In this document: positions 52,876-53,405 of the stretch, one piece after another
How the letters are laid out: every line of letters starts with the position of its first letter
Position numbering within the stretch: position 1 is the stretch's first letter
Assembly (NCBI GenBank): GCA_041890515.1
Contig: JASDWX010000088.1
Coordinates: 1-53,405 of the forward strand
Direction: 5' to 3'
Source: Colwellia_A sp041890515
GTDB lineage: Bacteria > Pseudomonadota > Gammaproteobacteria > Enterobacterales > Alteromonadaceae
DNA: 53,405 nucleotides
The notes under the pieces: model-generated
Told to the model about the DNA's origin: nothing
Databases searched by the model: none
The model's input: the letters and a program-made list of their open reading frames with translations, nothing else
Translations under genes and position numbers: made by a program

Positions 52876-53026
52876 GTAATTGTTGTTGCTACTTTAACCA
52901 AAGCTCTGTATCAGGTATTTTTTTGGCTTTATATCCGCATAGTTGTTATCAAAAGCTGTTAAAGATTTTGGAGAAAAGAAATCAAAATCAGCTTAAAGCT
53001 CCTTTACGTTTAACGAGAAATTCAAA

Positions 53027-53356
53027 TTAATTTACATCTTTGAGCTTCTCAATGTATTGCAGTTTTTCAATATTTTGCATGACCCGACAATAAAATTCTT
53101 CTGGGCAAAATGGTTTCCGTAGAAAATCATCCGCGCCACTTTTAATGAACCGTGCTGATTGAAAACTCTTTTCTGCACTTGCTAAGGCTATAATGATTAA
53201 TTCATTTATCGGATGTTTCGCTCTGATTTTTTGTAATAACTCTATTCCACTCATCCCCGTTAAATCTTGTTCGGTAATCACTATTTTAATATCGGGTTGT
53301 TCTTCGAGTTTTTGGACAGCTTTTGTTCCATCATCAACATCATATACGGTAAAGTA
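53027..53356 (-). pseudogene. Response-regulator receiver domain truncated by an inserted element
   Basis: The minus strand encodes a receiver domain from about the second strand onward: YFTVYDVDDGTKAVQKLEEQ, VITEQDLTGMSGIELLQK, ALAS and RKPFCPEE. The first strand and acidic pocket are missing. In frame, a TAA lies immediately upstream (53357-53359), where inserted DNA begins. The Asp of the usual VxxDxxMPxM motif reads EQDLTGMSG, so an acidic residue remains. An internal ATG at 53281 could start a shorter product, but a functional receiver is unlikely. Confidence 0.7.
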
Positions 53357-53405
53357 TTAGACGTCAACTAACTTGTCCGGTCGGCGTCAATTAACTTGGC
53401 CGGTA
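53357..53405. mobile_element. End of a probable insertion sequence, running off the window
   Basis: Two 22-bp repeats, GACGTCAACTAACTTGTCCGGT (read as positions 53360-53381) and its near copy at 53383-53404, lie head to tail with a 23-bp period and 19 of 22 matches. They abut the point where the receiver gene is broken. Multiple terminal repeats are typical of IS21-family ends, but the family cannot be fixed from 49 bp. Confidence 0.6.

Noticed and set aside
1..53405. CRISPR arrays, tRNA or rRNA genes, prophage modules
   Set aside because: I saw no regularly spaced repeats, no cloverleaf-like sequence with T-loop motifs, and no phage structural or integrase genes.

Overview
The window is a stretch of chromosome from an AT-rich marine gammaproteobacterium of the order Alteromonadales. 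Gene content and protein style fit Colwelliaceae (Colwellia, Thalassotalea or a close genus). That placement rests on recognising protein families and gene orders such as gmk-rpoZ-spoT-trmH-recG, ubiE-ubiJ-ubiB, coaBC-slmA/radC, rpmB-rpmG and kbl-tdh; no database search was run. Most of the window is housekeeping DNA, with accessory, decaying and regulatory islands in between. I saw no tRNA, rRNA or CRISPR array.

Layout, 1-15 kb: soxR diverges from a near-canonical SoxR promoter that reads into an unannotated 36-codon ORF and a VOC-fold protein. A minus-strand efflux operon follows (TetR repressor, membrane-fusion adaptor, RND pump), with a TTCGAA double operator upstream and a 7-bp tandem repeat in the adaptor leader. 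Next is a CrbS/CrbR-like acetate-switch pair (transporter-fused hybrid kinase and LuxR-type regulator), then a palindromic MITE-like element, pepD, slmA and coaBC (dut, which sits between the last two in E. coli, is absent), and divergent radC.

Layout, 15-23 kb: a PilZ protein, a chromosomal ParA plus ribbon-helix-helix pair of ParF/ParG type, rpmB-rpmG, a small membrane protein, an ATP-grasp enzyme, mutM, a DUF6491-like lipoprotein, coaD, a TetR regulator, and a truncated acyl-AMP-ligase-like gene whose catalytic motifs have eroded. About 740 bp of very AT-rich non-coding DNA follows.

Layout, 23-33 kb: a secreted acidic mini-protein sits directly upstream of a 1393-residue hybrid two-component sensor/AraC regulator. 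Then come LPS-core genes (kdkA, a GT9 heptosyltransferase, waaA) around a decayed three-gene cluster (PepSY-TM, DUF2271, DUF4198), and a hydrolase-fold protein that seems to have lost its nucleophile.

Layout, 33-53 kb: an Lrp-type regulator divergent from kbl-tdh (threonine to glycine); gmk, rpoZ, spoT, ridA, trmH and recG (stringent response and genome maintenance); a secreted M6 metalloprotease with a GlyGly-CTERM tail, downstream of a small lipoprotein; ubiE-ubiJ-ubiB (ubiquinone); an orphan receiver protein; rep; ubiK. The right edge is a degraded region in which a response-regulator gene is cut by what looks like the end of an insertion sequence with 22-bp repeats.

The best candidates for new biology are the SoxR-controlled micro-ORF, the acidic peptide paired with the hybrid sensor, the chromosomal ParA/RHH cassette next to a c-di-GMP receptor, and the catalytically eroded ligase fragment. 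The best-supported unusual observation is the pseudogene cluster at 29.5-31.2 kb.
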